The position numbers and the translations under genes are program-made. A stretch of 64,000 nt of DNA from an uncultured Bacteroides sp. Its GTDB lineage: Bacteria; Bacteroidota; Bacteroidia; Bacteroidales; Bacteroidaceae. The notes under the pieces are model-generated. The model ran no database searches, was not told the origin of the DNA, and worked only from the letters and a program-made list of their open reading frames with translations. This document shows, piece by piece, positions 43,539-52,921 of the stretch. The stretch covers positions 9,256 through 73,255 of the forward strand of contig CAJKXC010000008.1 in assembly GCA_905203765.1 (NCBI GenBank). The letters run 5' to 3'. How positions within the stretch are numbered: position 1 is the stretch's first letter; every line of letters starts with the position of its first letter.

Positions 43539-44819
43539 ATGATACGACTCTACTTTCAACAAGCCCTCTACCATCTGCGTGAGAGCCCCATAATCACTTG
43601 GGTTTCCATCATTGGTACGGCACTTGCCATCTGTATGATTATGGTACTTGTCATCACCCTGCAAGTGCGCCTTGTGGACTGCGAGCCCGAGGTGAACCGT
43701 TCGCGCACGCTCTATGTCTCGGCTATGTCCGTCAGGCTGAAAGGTGATACGAGGGGTGGTTCGTCCAACGCCCGTATGTCCATCCGCACAGGGCGCGAGT
43801 GCTTCCAGGCGCTGACTTCTGCCGAAGCCGTTACGCTCGTCTCCCTGCAGGAGAAAGTACGCGCTTCCCTGCCTGCCGGGGCAAAGATGACTGCCGACAT
43901 GGTACAGACGGATGATGCTTTCTGGAATATCTTCCACTTCCGATTCCTCAGCGGGGCGGCATTTACGAAAGCAGAGAGCGATGCAGGGCAGCCCTGCGCC
44001 GTGCTTTCCGCCACCGTGGCACGCCGTCTCTTCGGCACTACGGATGTGGCAGGGCAGACGGTGCAGTTGAATCATGTGGAGTATCGCGTGTCGGGCGTTG
44101 TAGCCGATGTATCCGTGCTTGCCACTTCTGCTTATGCGCAGGTGTGGGTGCCCTACAACTCGACGGACGCCGCCCAGCTGTCTTGGCGTGATGACACGAT
44201 GGGGCAGATGCGTGCCGTTATCCTTGCCCATTCATCGGCGGACTTCCCGAAGATTCGGGAAGAGGCGGAGCAGCTCCGCCGCAAGTTCAATGACAGTTTG
44301 CGCGACCTCGAGATATTCTATCGCGGCCAGCCGGATGCACAGTTTGCCAACCTCTATCGTAATTGGGACGCTGAGCCCGATACGCAGGCGGTGGTGCTGC
44401 GCTACATTGTTATTATCCTTATTCTCTTGCTGGTTCCCGCCATCAACCTCTCCAGCATGACGCTCTCGCGGATGCGCCGGCGCATGGCGGAGATAGGTGT
44501 GCGCAAGGCTTTCGGCGCTACGAGTGGCGAACTGGTGCGGCAGGTCTTCTTCGAGAATCTTCTGCTCACGTTGCTGGCAGGCGCCCTGGGGCTGCTGCTG
44601 AGTTATGCCGCCACCTTCCTGCTCAGCACCTTCCTCTTCGGCAATATGATGAGCGCCTACCTTAGCGGGGAGACGTCGCTCACACCCGGCATGCTGCTGT
44701 CGCCCTGGGCTTTCATCGCCGCCTTCGGCTTCTGCCTGCTGATGAACCTGCTCTCGTCCGGCATACCGGCCTGGCGGGCATCGCGAATGAACATAACGGA
44801 CGCTATCAACCAACGCTAA
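43539..44819 (+). CDS. MacB/FtsX-type permease A4
   Basis: 426 residues from the ATG at 43539 (MIRLYFQQALYHL), which aligns with the starts of the other A proteins. An in-frame ATG-like start at 43443 would only translate the upstream repeat array. TM1 SIIGTALAICMIMVLVITLQ, periplasmic domain, then IVIILILLLVPAINLSSMTL, the motif RMAEIGVRKAFGATSGEL, TM3/TM4, PAWRASRMNITDAINQR. Paired with B4 after 15 nt. Confidence 0.88.
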   Translation: MIRLYFQQALYHLRESPIITWVSIIGTALAICMIMVLVITLQVRLVDCEPEVNRSRTLYVSAMSVRLKGDTRGGSSNARMSIRTGRECFQALTSAEAVTLVSLQEKVRASLPAGAKMTADMVQTDDAFWNIFHFRFLSGAAFTKAESDAGQPCAVLSATVARRLFGTTDVAGQTVQLNHVEYRVSGVVADVSVLATSAYAQVWVPYNSTDAAQLSWRDDTMGQMRAVILAHSSADFPKIREEAEQLRRKFNDSLRDLEIFYRGQPDAQFANLYRNWDAEPDTQAVVLRYIVIILILLLVPAINLSSMTLSRMRRRMAEIGVRKAFGATSGELVRQVFFENLLLTLLAGALGLLLSYAATFLLSTFLFGNMMSAYLSGETSLTPGMLLSPWAFIAAFGFCLLMNLLSSGIPAWRASRMNITDAINQR

Positions 44820-44834
44820 GAAACAGTTACGAAT

Positions 44835-46103
44835 ATGAAAACCCTACTGAAACAGATAAGAAACGAATGGCGCAGCAATCTCTTCCTCTTTGTGGAGTTG
44901 CTGCTTGTCTTCACCGTGTTGTGGTATATCGTAGACTGGACTGTGGTTACCGCCCGTGTTTACAATGCCCCTATGGGCTTCGATACCGACCATTGCTACA
45001 ATATCGACCTCGGCAAATACACCCCGAAGGCCGCCGCTTATAATCCCGAACTGACTGCAGAGAATGATATGGAAGACCTGCTGCAGATAGTCGATCGCCT
45101 GAAGCATCGTCCCGGAGTAGAGGCGGTTGCCCTTTCGCAGAACTGCTATCCTTATAATGATGGCAGCAACGGTGTTCGCATCGCCGTGGATACCGTCTTG
45201 CTGCAAGCACGCTTCTTCATCGTCGAACCGGATTTCTTCCGCGTGTTCCGTTTCCAGGCGGCGGACGGCAGCGGACCGGACAAGCTGGTAGAGGCAGTAC
45301 GCCGCAAGGAAATCGTCATCACTTCCAACTTGACGGACGATTATCCCGAACTGGGGCTTGCCGATGCCACCCCTCTGCTGGGCCGCGAAGTGCCCTATTG
45401 GGACCCCAAGGCGACTGTGCGCCACCGCATCGGCGCCATTGCCGAGCCCACCCGCTGGTCGCATTTCTATACTTCGCATGAGTATGGCGGCGCTTTCATC
45501 ACTACTACGCTCGATATGGACTTGCTGAAAGAGTACGGCGAAGCCCGTTACATCACCCTCAGTATCCGCGTATCCGAGGATGAAGACCACGATTTTATCA
45601 ACCGGTTGATGGATGATGCCGACCGCCTCTATCAGGTAGGTAACCTCTATCTGCTCAATACCACTTCCTTCGACGACTTGCGCGAAATCTCCGAGTTGGA
45701 AGATATGAACGAGGTGAAGACACAACTCTGTGTGCTCGGCTTCCTGCTGATGAATATCTTCCTGGGAGTTATCGGTACGTTCTGGTTCCGCACGCAGCAC
45801 CGCCGCGGCGAAGTGGCACTGCGCATGGCTATGGGCAGTTCGCGCAGCGAAATATTCCAGCGTCTGATGGCAGAGGGAGTGGTGTTGCTCACCCTGGCCG
45901 CCGTGCCTGCCATTGTCATCGCCTTCAACATCGGCATAGCCGAGCTGGTGGATGTGGCAAAGATGCACTTCACCGCCGACCGTTTCCTGATAGGCATTGC
46001 CCTCACCTGGCTGCTTATGGCGTTGATGATTGTCGCAGGCATCTGGTATCCGGCATCCCGCGCCATGAAGGTGCAGCCTGCCGAGGCATTGCACGACGAG
46101 TAG
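44835..46103 (+). CDS. MacB/FtsX-type permease B4
   Basis: 422 residues, type B. TM1 SNLFLFVELLLVFTVLWYIV, periplasmic domain (AVALSQNCYPYNDGSN), then FLLMNIFLGVIGTFWFRTQH, the motif RRGEVALRMAMGSSRSEI, two helices and PASRAMKVQPAEALHDE. Followed by A5 after 39 nt. Confidence 0.88.
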   Translation: MKTLLKQIRNEWRSNLFLFVELLLVFTVLWYIVDWTVVTARVYNAPMGFDTDHCYNIDLGKYTPKAAAYNPELTAENDMEDLLQIVDRLKHRPGVEAVALSQNCYPYNDGSNGVRIAVDTVLLQARFFIVEPDFFRVFRFQAADGSGPDKLVEAVRRKEIVITSNLTDDYPELGLADATPLLGREVPYWDPKATVRHRIGAIAEPTRWSHFYTSHEYGGAFITTTLDMDLLKEYGEARYITLSIRVSEDEDHDFINRLMDDADRLYQVGNLYLLNTTSFDDLREISELEDMNEVKTQLCVLGFLLMNIFLGVIGTFWFRTQHRRGEVALRMAMGSSRSEIFQRLMAEGVVLLTLAAVPAIVIAFNIGIAELVDVAKMHFTADRFLIGIALTWLLMALMIVAGIWYPASRAMKVQPAEALHDE

Positions 46104-46142
46104 AAACCGGAGCACATAAACTTAGAAACAAACACGATAACA

Positions 46143-47375
46143 ATGAAACAGATTATTGCCCTTATCCGTCAGAACGCCTTCTTCAGCGCGGTTTCTGTTG
46201 TGGGAACGGCGGTGAGTATCACCTTCGTCATGGCGGTATATATGGTGTACGACATTCAGACGGCTAATATCGCCCCTGAGTCGCACCGTGACCGGATGGT
46301 GTATTCCTCTTACGGCTACACCTATCGCACGTCTAATCATAGCGACTCCAATACCGGAATGTCTTACCAGGCGGCGAGTGCTGTCTTTCAGGACCTTCCC
46401 GGGGCTGAGGTGGTGGCCTATACGGGACCTACTTACATCAGGTACTGCGGCGTTTCGCCGGAGAAGGGGATGCGTCGTACGGTTCGCCAGGTGGATTTGA
46501 ACTATTGGCAGGTCTACGATATCCCCCTTGTGGCAGGACGCCTCTTCACGGCCGAAGAATTTGATGCCTGCCGGGATGTGGTCGTCATTGGGGAGCAACT
46601 GGCGCGCGAAGCCTTTGGCTCGGCAGAGGCAGCTATCGGCAAGAACTATTTCGTGAACTTCAGGCCTAAACGTGTTGTAGGTGTCACACGGGATATCAGT
46701 TCGCTTTTTACTTTTGCCTACGGCGAGCTGTGGGTACCTTATTCTACACAGAAGACAAGTCTTTATAGTGAAGGTCTACGGGGAGATTTCGAGGTGATGG
46801 TTCTTGTTAGGCCCGGAGTCAGCAAGCAGGAACTCAAGCGGCAGATAGAACAGTCGCTTGCCCGGTTTAATGAGACACTGACGGAATATACACTGGAACT
46901 TCCCGACCTCAGTACCTATACCGAACGCCAGTTCTTCCGCAACGATACGATAACTCCTGCGGTGACTTGCATTCTCCTGGGATTAATCCTGCTGATTGTT
47001 CCCGCTATCAATGTCAGCGGGTTGATTTCCTCGCAAATGTCCCGTCGTATGTCCGAACTGTCTGTGCGGAAGGCCTACGGTGCCAGCCGTTCTACCTTAA
47101 TGATGCAACTCCTTCGCGAGAACCTGGTCTTGGCGTTTCTCGGAGCATTGCTTGGCTTTGCCTTTTCGTGCCTGTTCCTCTGGCTGGGCAAGGACTGGAT
47201 GCTGGGCGACGGAGCGCCCGGGAGCAACTTCGACGTCAGCATTTGGCTATTCCTTCGTCCCACGGTCTTTCTTGCCGTATTGGCGGTATGCTTGTTGTTC
47301 AACCTGCTTTCCGTCTTTATTCCGGCATGGAATGCTACCCGCCGTCCTATTGCCGAAGTCCTTAGCGGAGAATAA
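46143..47375 (+). CDS. MacB/FtsX-type permease A5
   Basis: 410 residues, type A and the most divergent A protein. TM1 AVSVVGTAVSITFVMAVYMV, periplasmic domain (LNYWQVYDIPLVAGRLFTAE), then CILLGLILLIVPAINVSGLI, the motif RMSELSVRKAYGASRSTL, TM3/TM4, PAWNATRRPIAEVLSGE. Paired with B5 after 40 nt. Confidence 0.88.
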   Translation: MKQIIALIRQNAFFSAVSVVGTAVSITFVMAVYMVYDIQTANIAPESHRDRMVYSSYGYTYRTSNHSDSNTGMSYQAASAVFQDLPGAEVVAYTGPTYIRYCGVSPEKGMRRTVRQVDLNYWQVYDIPLVAGRLFTAEEFDACRDVVVIGEQLAREAFGSAEAAIGKNYFVNFRPKRVVGVTRDISSLFTFAYGELWVPYSTQKTSLYSEGLRGDFEVMVLVRPGVSKQELKRQIEQSLARFNETLTEYTLELPDLSTYTERQFFRNDTITPAVTCILLGLILLIVPAINVSGLISSQMSRRMSELSVRKAYGASRSTLMMQLLRENLVLAFLGALLGFAFSCLFLWLGKDWMLGDGAPGSNFDVSIWLFLRPTVFLAVLAVCLLFNLLSVFIPAWNATRRPIAEVLSGE

Positions 47376-47415
47376 TTGAATGGCTGACTGATTAACTCTA
47401 AAAACACTCCCAATT

Positions 47416-48726
47416 ATGATACACTCCATCTTGCGCCAAATATGGAATCAACGCCGTAGCAACGGTTGGCTGTTTGCCGAATTGCTGATAGTCTTTACCC
47501 TGATGTGGTATTGCGTAGATGTACTTTATGGTTTCACCCATGCCGAACGACAACCCAAAGGCTATGATCTGGAACATGTCTATAAGGTAAGGCTCTCGTG
47601 CAATCCTACGCAGATTGTGTGGTGCGACTCGGCCGATAGCTTGCAGCAATTCTGGTTCAAGCCTCTGGAAGAAGTGTTCCGGCGCATCAAGCAATACCCT
47701 GCTGTGGAGAGTGCGGCTATGTGGTTGGGCACCGATGCCTATACCCGCGGTCGCGTTTACCAGGGATATACTACGGACAGTGTACATGTGGTCGAGGCAA
47801 ATATCCGATATGTGTCTCCCGAATATTTCGACGTTATGCGCATCCCGATCGTGCAGGGCAGCGGTATGTTTGCTCCGGGCAAGACCGGCTTTGCAAGTGA
47901 CGCCGGTTCTTCTTTACTCTTTTCATCTGCCGGATGGAATCCCACTGCCAGCCCTCAACCGGCGGTAATGACCAGTGACCTTGCCGACAGCCTTTTCCAA
48001 ACGAGCGCCGGAGCACTGAACCGTGAGTTTATGGATTACTACAATTACGGTTTCCGCTATCGCATCTCTGCCGTCTGTGCCCTGCAGAAGACAGATGACT
48101 ATGCCCGTTACGAGCCTTTCATCCTGACGCCTTTCCCTGGCTGGTTCTATGAATCGCAGAATATTCCGTTTGTTTCCATCCGCGTACGTCCCGAAGCCGA
48201 TACGGATGACTTTGCCGCCCGTTTCCTTCGTGAAATGACTCCGCAGTTGCAGGTTGCCCCGTTCTACCTTTTTGATGCCCGCAGCTATAAAGAGCAGAAG
48301 GTAGAGCGTGATGCGGCGGAAGGTGTAACCCCTTATATCCGCAGTGCCCGTCTTATTGTAGTGTTCTTTGTGTTCAATGTCTTTATTGGGCTTATGGGAA
48401 CTTTCTGGTTCCGCACCCGTCATCGCCGCAGCGAGATAGCCTTGCGCATGGCTATGGGCAGTAGCCGTGCTAGGATACGTGCACAGTTATTGGGCGAAGG
48501 ATTGTTGCTGTTGGCAGTTGCTGCGATTCCTGCCGTGATAATATGCATCAATATGGTTATGGCGGATATTACCTTTACAGAGGCGACGGATGCCAGTTGG
48601 GAGAGGTTCATTATTTGTGTTTTGACTGTCTTGGGTCTGATGGCATTGATGGTGATTGCAGGCATCTGGTATCCGGCTTCAAAAGCAATGACCGTGCAGC
48701 CTGCCGAAGCATTACACGATGAATAA
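47416..48726 (+). CDS. MacB/FtsX-type permease B5
   Basis: 436 residues, type B. TM1 RSNGWLFAELLIVFTLMWYC, periplasmic domain, then FFVFNVFIGLMGTFWFRTRH, the motif RRSEIALRMAMGSSRARI, two helices and PASKAMTVQPAEALHDE. It is the last transporter gene of the locus; a kinase gene with its own promoter follows after 96 nt. Confidence 0.88.
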   Translation: MIHSILRQIWNQRRSNGWLFAELLIVFTLMWYCVDVLYGFTHAERQPKGYDLEHVYKVRLSCNPTQIVWCDSADSLQQFWFKPLEEVFRRIKQYPAVESAAMWLGTDAYTRGRVYQGYTTDSVHVVEANIRYVSPEYFDVMRIPIVQGSGMFAPGKTGFASDAGSSLLFSSAGWNPTASPQPAVMTSDLADSLFQTSAGALNREFMDYYNYGFRYRISAVCALQKTDDYARYEPFILTPFPGWFYESQNIPFVSIRVRPEADTDDFAARFLREMTPQLQVAPFYLFDARSYKEQKVERDAAEGVTPYIRSARLIVVFFVFNVFIGLMGTFWFRTRHRRSEIALRMAMGSSRARIRAQLLGEGLLLLAVAAIPAVIICINMVMADITFTEATDASWERFIICVLTVLGLMALMVIAGIWYPASKAMTVQPAEALHDE

Positions 48727-48769
48727 GCAAGTTTTTATAATAAGTTACATTCTTTCTCAATATAACTTG

Positions 48770-48777
48770 TATATTTG
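48770..48777 (+). promoter_or_regulatory. Promoter -7 box of the sensor kinase gene
   Basis: TATATTTG matches TAnnTTTG, 45 nt before the ATG; it suggests that the kinase is not simply the tail of the permease operon. Confidence 0.6.
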
Positions 48778-48822
48778 CGTTCTTAATAGGAATTCTTGCG
48801 CAGATTATCCAAAGTATAGATT

Positions 48823-51417
48823 ATGAGAAAACACATATTCATTCCATTATTAGTAGGTCTGCTGTGGTTGATCTCGGGCACGCTTTCGGCTGCGGAACGC
48901 ACATACAATGTACTTTTTATACAATCATATACGAAGCAAACTCCCTGGCACAGTCAACTGACGGCAAGTTTAAGGGATGGATTGGAAAAAGGTGGAGTGA
49001 CGGCAAACATCGTTACGGAATATCTGAATGCCGATTATTGGGCTTTTGCTTCCGAATGCTTTATTATGCGGCGCATTTGCGAGCGGGCCAGACAGCGTAA
49101 TACCGATTTGATTGTAACTTCCAGTGATGAAGCTTTCTTCACTTTGACCCATTGTGGCGATTCGTTGCCCTATCAGATACCGGTAGTGGTTTCCGGTATT
49201 AAGTTCCCTGACAAATCAGTATTTGATAAAATGCCGAATGTCTCCGGCTATACCTCTACCACCAATTTTGACGTATTGCTGGAAGAAGCGGTGCAAATGT
49301 TCCCTTCGCGTAAAGAGCTGGTCTGTTTATCGGATAGCAGCTTCTTAAGCCTCAAAGGGGTAAGGGCGGTGAAAGATGCATGGGAACGTGTGAGCAAGAA
49401 ACATCCCGGGTATAGCTTGAAAACGCTGAATGTGCAGGCCAATTCTATGAATTCCATCATTACCTCCATTTGCTATGATTATAATGCATACAAGCATATT
49501 GTGATTGCTCCCAAGTGGATTCCTTTCCTGTCATTAAAGCTGAAAGCTCCTGTCTTTGCCAGTCAGAACCTGGCGATGACGAATGGGGTGTTGTGTGTGT
49601 ACGATGCCGAGCCGGGAGCGGATACTTATGTTGCTGGCCGGCAAGCTGCAAGCATATTAAAAGGTGCATCATCCGCTTCTTTCGGTGTGAATGATTTCAA
49701 TGGCAAGCTGCTGTTCGACTATAAGCAATTACAGTTCTTCAATGTAAACATAGGGCGTGCTGAAAGTCGGGGCGTTATTCAGAACAGACCGTTAGGAGAG
49801 CGCTACCGCGTTTGGTTTATCCTGTTCTATTCGGTGATTGTGGGCGCTTTGGTACTTTTGATTGTTTGGCTGTTCCGCATCAACCGCCGCGAGTCTCGCC
49901 GACGCATCCATGCGCAAACCCGCTTGCTGATACAGCAACGGTTGGTAGAGCAACGGGATGAGTTTGATAACATCTTCTGCTCCATCCGTGACGGTCTGAT
50001 TACTTACGATACCGATCTGCGCATTCACTTTGTCAACCGCTCTTTAGTGGAGATGTTGGGTTTACCGTCCGATACTTACACTGCCCGTTATTACGAAGGG
50101 CAGATGGCAGGTTCCATCTTTCGTATTTCTATGGACGGTGAGGACATTCTGCACCAGTTGCTGAAGCAGGTTCGTGCGGAAAAGAAGCCTGTTCCCCTAC
50201 CGGATAAGGCTTTTATGCAAGAGATACATCAAGGAGTTTATTTCCCGGTTTCCGGTGAGGTGGTGCCTATCTTTGCCAATGAAAAAATGTCGGGAATGGC
50301 CATTGTATGCCGTAATATATCGGAAGAGGAAATGCAAAGACGTATCTTCAGTATGGCAGTGGAAGAAAGTTCTATTCATCCGTGGCAATACAATATGCAT
50401 CTGAATAGTTTCCATTTCCGTGGCGGATTGTTGCAGCGCTTTGGATACACCGATGATTTGATAACGAGACAAGAATTCAATCACCTGATTCATCCGGATG
50501 ACATCTTACATTCAAACCAACAGTTTGATTCCGTCTTGAACGGGGAAGTAGCGAATTCGCGCATGAGCTTCCGTTTGCGGAATGCAGAAGGTGGCTATGA
50601 GTGGTGGGAGTTCCGGAGTACGGCTTATAAGGGGCTGACGAATATTCCATATATGGTATTGGGCGTTTGCCAGAGCATCCAGCGATATAAAGATACGGAA
50701 GATGCATTGATTGCCGCACGTGACCGTGCTTTGCAGGCCGACAAACTCAAATCGGCATTCCTTGCCAATATGAGCCATGAGATACGTACGCCGTTGAATG
50801 CTATTGTCGGTTTCTCCGATTTGTTGCAGGATCTGGATGCCTTCTCTCCGGAAGAAGTGAAGCAGTTTGTAGAAACGATTAATATTAATTGTACGCTCTT
50901 GCTGGCGTTGATTAATGATATCCTCGACCTTTCACGCATCGAGTCGGGTACTATGGAATTTAAGATTACTTCCTACAATCTGACGGATGTAATGCAGGAA
51001 GTGTACGAATCGCAACGTCTGAGTATGCCTCGTGGAGTAGAGTTGCGTATAGAAATTCCCGAAGGTGGCGGCAAGACAATTCTTACCGATGCCGTTCGCT
51101 TAAAGCAGGTTGTGAACAATCTGATAAACAATGCCAAGAAGTTCACCGTGACGGGAAGCATCACCTTCGGATATCAGACAGAAGAACCGGGTCATACCAC
51201 CATCTATGTGGAAGATACCGGAAGCGGTATCTCCGAAGAAGCGCAGAAGCATATCTTCGAACGCTTCTACAAGGCGGACAGCTTCACGCAAGGCGCCGGC
51301 TTAGGATTAAGCATTTGCCAGACCATCGTAGACCGACTGCACGGAACAATCTCCGTCTCTTCCGAGTTGGAGAAAGGAACACGCTTTACCGTAAAATTGC
51401 CGGATGAGGTTGAGTAG
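48823..51417 (+). CDS. Sensor histidine kinase with periplasmic ABC-binding-protein-like domain
   Basis: 864 residues. A signal peptide/TM (about 5-23) is followed by a periplasmic domain, about 25-330, like the ABC substrate-binding (type 1 periplasmic) fold (YNVLFIQSYTKQTPWHSQL, QIPVVVSGIKFPD). Then come TM about 336-360, two PAS-like regions (about 383-500 and 510-620), HisKA with H652 in ANMSHEIRTPLNAIVGFSDL, and HATPase motifs (NNLINNAKKFT, DTGSGIS, GAGLGLSI). No receiver domain, so a separate response regulator is needed; none is in the window. Its stop codon lies inside a terminator hairpin shared with the converging gene. Confidence 0.9.
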   Translation: MRKHIFIPLLVGLLWLISGTLSAAERTYNVLFIQSYTKQTPWHSQLTASLRDGLEKGGVTANIVTEYLNADYWAFASECFIMRRICERARQRNTDLIVTSSDEAFFTLTHCGDSLPYQIPVVVSGIKFPDKSVFDKMPNVSGYTSTTNFDVLLEEAVQMFPSRKELVCLSDSSFLSLKGVRAVKDAWERVSKKHPGYSLKTLNVQANSMNSIITSICYDYNAYKHIVIAPKWIPFLSLKLKAPVFASQNLAMTNGVLCVYDAEPGADTYVAGRQAASILKGASSASFGVNDFNGKLLFDYKQLQFFNVNIGRAESRGVIQNRPLGERYRVWFILFYSVIVGALVLLIVWLFRINRRESRRRIHAQTRLLIQQRLVEQRDEFDNIFCSIRDGLITYDTDLRIHFVNRSLVEMLGLPSDTYTARYYEGQMAGSIFRISMDGEDILHQLLKQVRAEKKPVPLPDKAFMQEIHQGVYFPVSGEVVPIFANEKMSGMAIVCRNISEEEMQRRIFSMAVEESSIHPWQYNMHLNSFHFRGGLLQRFGYTDDLITRQEFNHLIHPDDILHSNQQFDSVLNGEVANSRMSFRLRNAEGGYEWWEFRSTAYKGLTNIPYMVLGVCQSIQRYKDTEDALIAARDRALQADKLKSAFLANMSHEIRTPLNAIVGFSDLLQDLDAFSPEEVKQFVETININCTLLLALINDILDLSRIESGTMEFKITSYNLTDVMQEVYESQRLSMPRGVELRIEIPEGGGKTILTDAVRLKQVVNNLINNAKKFTVTGSITFGYQTEEPGHTTIYVEDTGSGISEEAQKHIFERFYKADSFTQGAGLGLSICQTIVDRLHGTISVSSELEKGTRFTVKLPDEVE

Positions 51418-51450
51418 GATTACTCAACCCGTTTGCATAATCCTACTCAA
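51410..51450. terminator. Shared terminator hairpin that contains both stop codons
   Basis: A perfect 13-bp inverted repeat TTGAGTAGGATTA (51410-51422) / complement (51438-51450) holds the TAG of the kinase gene (51415-51417) and the TAG of the minus-strand gene (51445-51443). A 17-nt direct repeat (ACTCAACCCGTTTGCA) overlaps it. No long T tract. Confidence 0.6.
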
Positions 51451-52678
51451 CCCGTTTGCAGGTATTGGCTTGCAGGAATTCATCCAATATCTTCTCGTAA
51501 TTGCCGTGCAGCATGATGTGATGGTTGCCGAGCGGGTTCTTCAGGAAGTAATCGGCAGGAGAATTCAATTTGATACGTACTTGCGTACGGCACATATTGA
51601 TGTAGTTGGTATTCTCGGTAAGCGTACCGGTAGTCAGATAATACTCGTCCAGACTTTCGCTGCCACACTTCACAATGGTTACGTCTCCCGTAGGCATAAG
51701 GCCTTGAATGCCGATGCCGCTTTCCGTTTCAAAATGGTTTCGGATGATAAACTTCTCTGCCTGTGTGATGCCGACGGTGCAATGCGCCAATACGATTTCG
51801 TTGGTACGGGCGTTTATCAGCGAAGGATTGGCCATGAAGGACGGTTTCCCGGTCAATACCTTGACGGCAAGCATAGTGAAAATAGATTGCAAATCGCCTT
51901 CACATCCGGCAATGATCCCTTCGTCGTTCAATAGGGCGAGGGCAAGGCAGCCGGTAGTTCCCGTCTGTTCTATCAATCGGAAACAGCTTAGGGTGATGGC
52001 ACTCAGATTTTCTTCTTCCACCACTTTCTTTACGGCACGGTAAAGGCGCATCGCCTTTATCATATCCTCGGGAGTAGCTTCGCGGCAGGCAAGCGCTTTT
52101 CCGGCCAGTGAGGCACACGCTTCACCCACTTCATCGTCCGTTGTCTGTTCGTAATTCTCATAGATATGTTCCAGGGGGATGTCGACGTATTCCACTCCCC
52201 AGCGCCGTTTGGAAAGCAGGTAATCCACATTGCTTGCAATGAGCCAGTTGGATGGTGCTCCGATCACACCTATACGCATCCCGAAAAGACTGCGTTGTGC
52301 CATGAAGTTGCTGTGCAGAACAATGATGCGCTTGATGATTTCAGGTAATTCGCCATGCAGGATTTCGCTTTTCATGCCCCGGCTGCGTAGCCAGGAAGAG
52401 ATTTCGAGAGCGGCGGCAAGTGAATTTTGCATACCGTCCGCCAGCAGGATGGCAGGGCGGGGGAGTTGTTCGAAGTGCTGGATAACCAGCCGTTCCACCC
52501 CGCCGGTGGCAACGAATATTACACTGAAGTCATCGGGTGATAACTTATTTATATCTTGGTAGTCTATTAAGTTTACAATGAAATATTTCTCCAGTTCGGT
52601 TAATATTACTTCGTGCGAACTGCGGACAGAAGCTTGTTTATGCAGCAGCGAAGCAAAAGTTATTAGGTTGATGACCAT
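51443..52678 (-). CDS. Fucose/arabinose isomerase-like protein
   Basis: 411 residues. The N-terminal half looks like the isomerase N1/N2 region (VIFVATGGVERLVIQHF, FGMRIGVIGAPSNWLIAS). The C-terminal half has the sugar-isomerase core: LSAITLSCFRLIEQTGTTGC, GCEGDLQSIFTMLAVK, MANPSLINARTNEIVLAHC and HHIMLHGNYEKIL. It is shorter than classical FucI (about 590). No transporter or kinase for a sugar is nearby, so the substrate is unknown and the catalytic role unproven. Confidence 0.6.
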   Translation of the reverse strand: MVINLITFASLLHKQASVRSSHEVILTELEKYFIVNLIDYQDINKLSPDDFSVIFVATGGVERLVIQHFEQLPRPAILLADGMQNSLAAALEISSWLRSRGMKSEILHGELPEIIKRIIVLHSNFMAQRSLFGMRIGVIGAPSNWLIASNVDYLLSKRRWGVEYVDIPLEHIYENYEQTTDDEVGEACASLAGKALACREATPEDMIKAMRLYRAVKKVVEEENLSAITLSCFRLIEQTGTTGCLALALLNDEGIIAGCEGDLQSIFTMLAVKVLTGKPSFMANPSLINARTNEIVLAHCTVGITQAEKFIIRNHFETESGIGIQGLMPTGDVTIVKCGSESLDEYYLTTGTLTENTNYINMCRTQVRIKLNSPADYFLKNPLGNHHIMLHGNYEKILDEFLQANTCKRVE

Positions 52679-52744
52679 AGCGTTATATGTAATTTTATAG
52701 TTTACAGATTAATGAATGGAAGTTGTTGTTCTCGTTTGTTATTT

Positions 52745-52752
52745 CAAAGGTA
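52745..52752 (-). promoter_or_regulatory. Promoter -7 box of the isomerase-like gene
   Basis: TACCTTTG on the minus strand, matching TAnnTTTG, about 67 nt before the start codon. Confidence 0.55.
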
Positions 52753-52824
52753 CAAGATTCTTTCTATATAGCATAACGTTTTTAAGATAGATAAGGTTTT
52801 TAAAGTTTTTATGTCTATGCTTCC

Positions 52825-52853
52825 TTTGGGTTTCAAATAATTCACTACATTTG
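52825..52853 (+). promoter_or_regulatory. Promoter of the aminotransferase-permease operon
   Basis: TTTG (52825-52828), 17 nt, then TACATTTG (52846-52853), fitting the Bacteroides consensus; about 70 nt of leader precede the start. Confidence 0.65.
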
Positions 52854-52921
52854 CAGCTTAAATGATAATCTGATAGCAAAATCAGTAATATATAGTAAAT
52901 AGTAACACAGTAAATAATCTC

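Noticed and set aside
44844..46115. 423-residue minus-strand open frame, and similar ones at 42243-43424 and 3774-4772
   Set aside because: All mirror strong plus-strand genes (permeases B4 and B3, lpxB); no motifs or signals.
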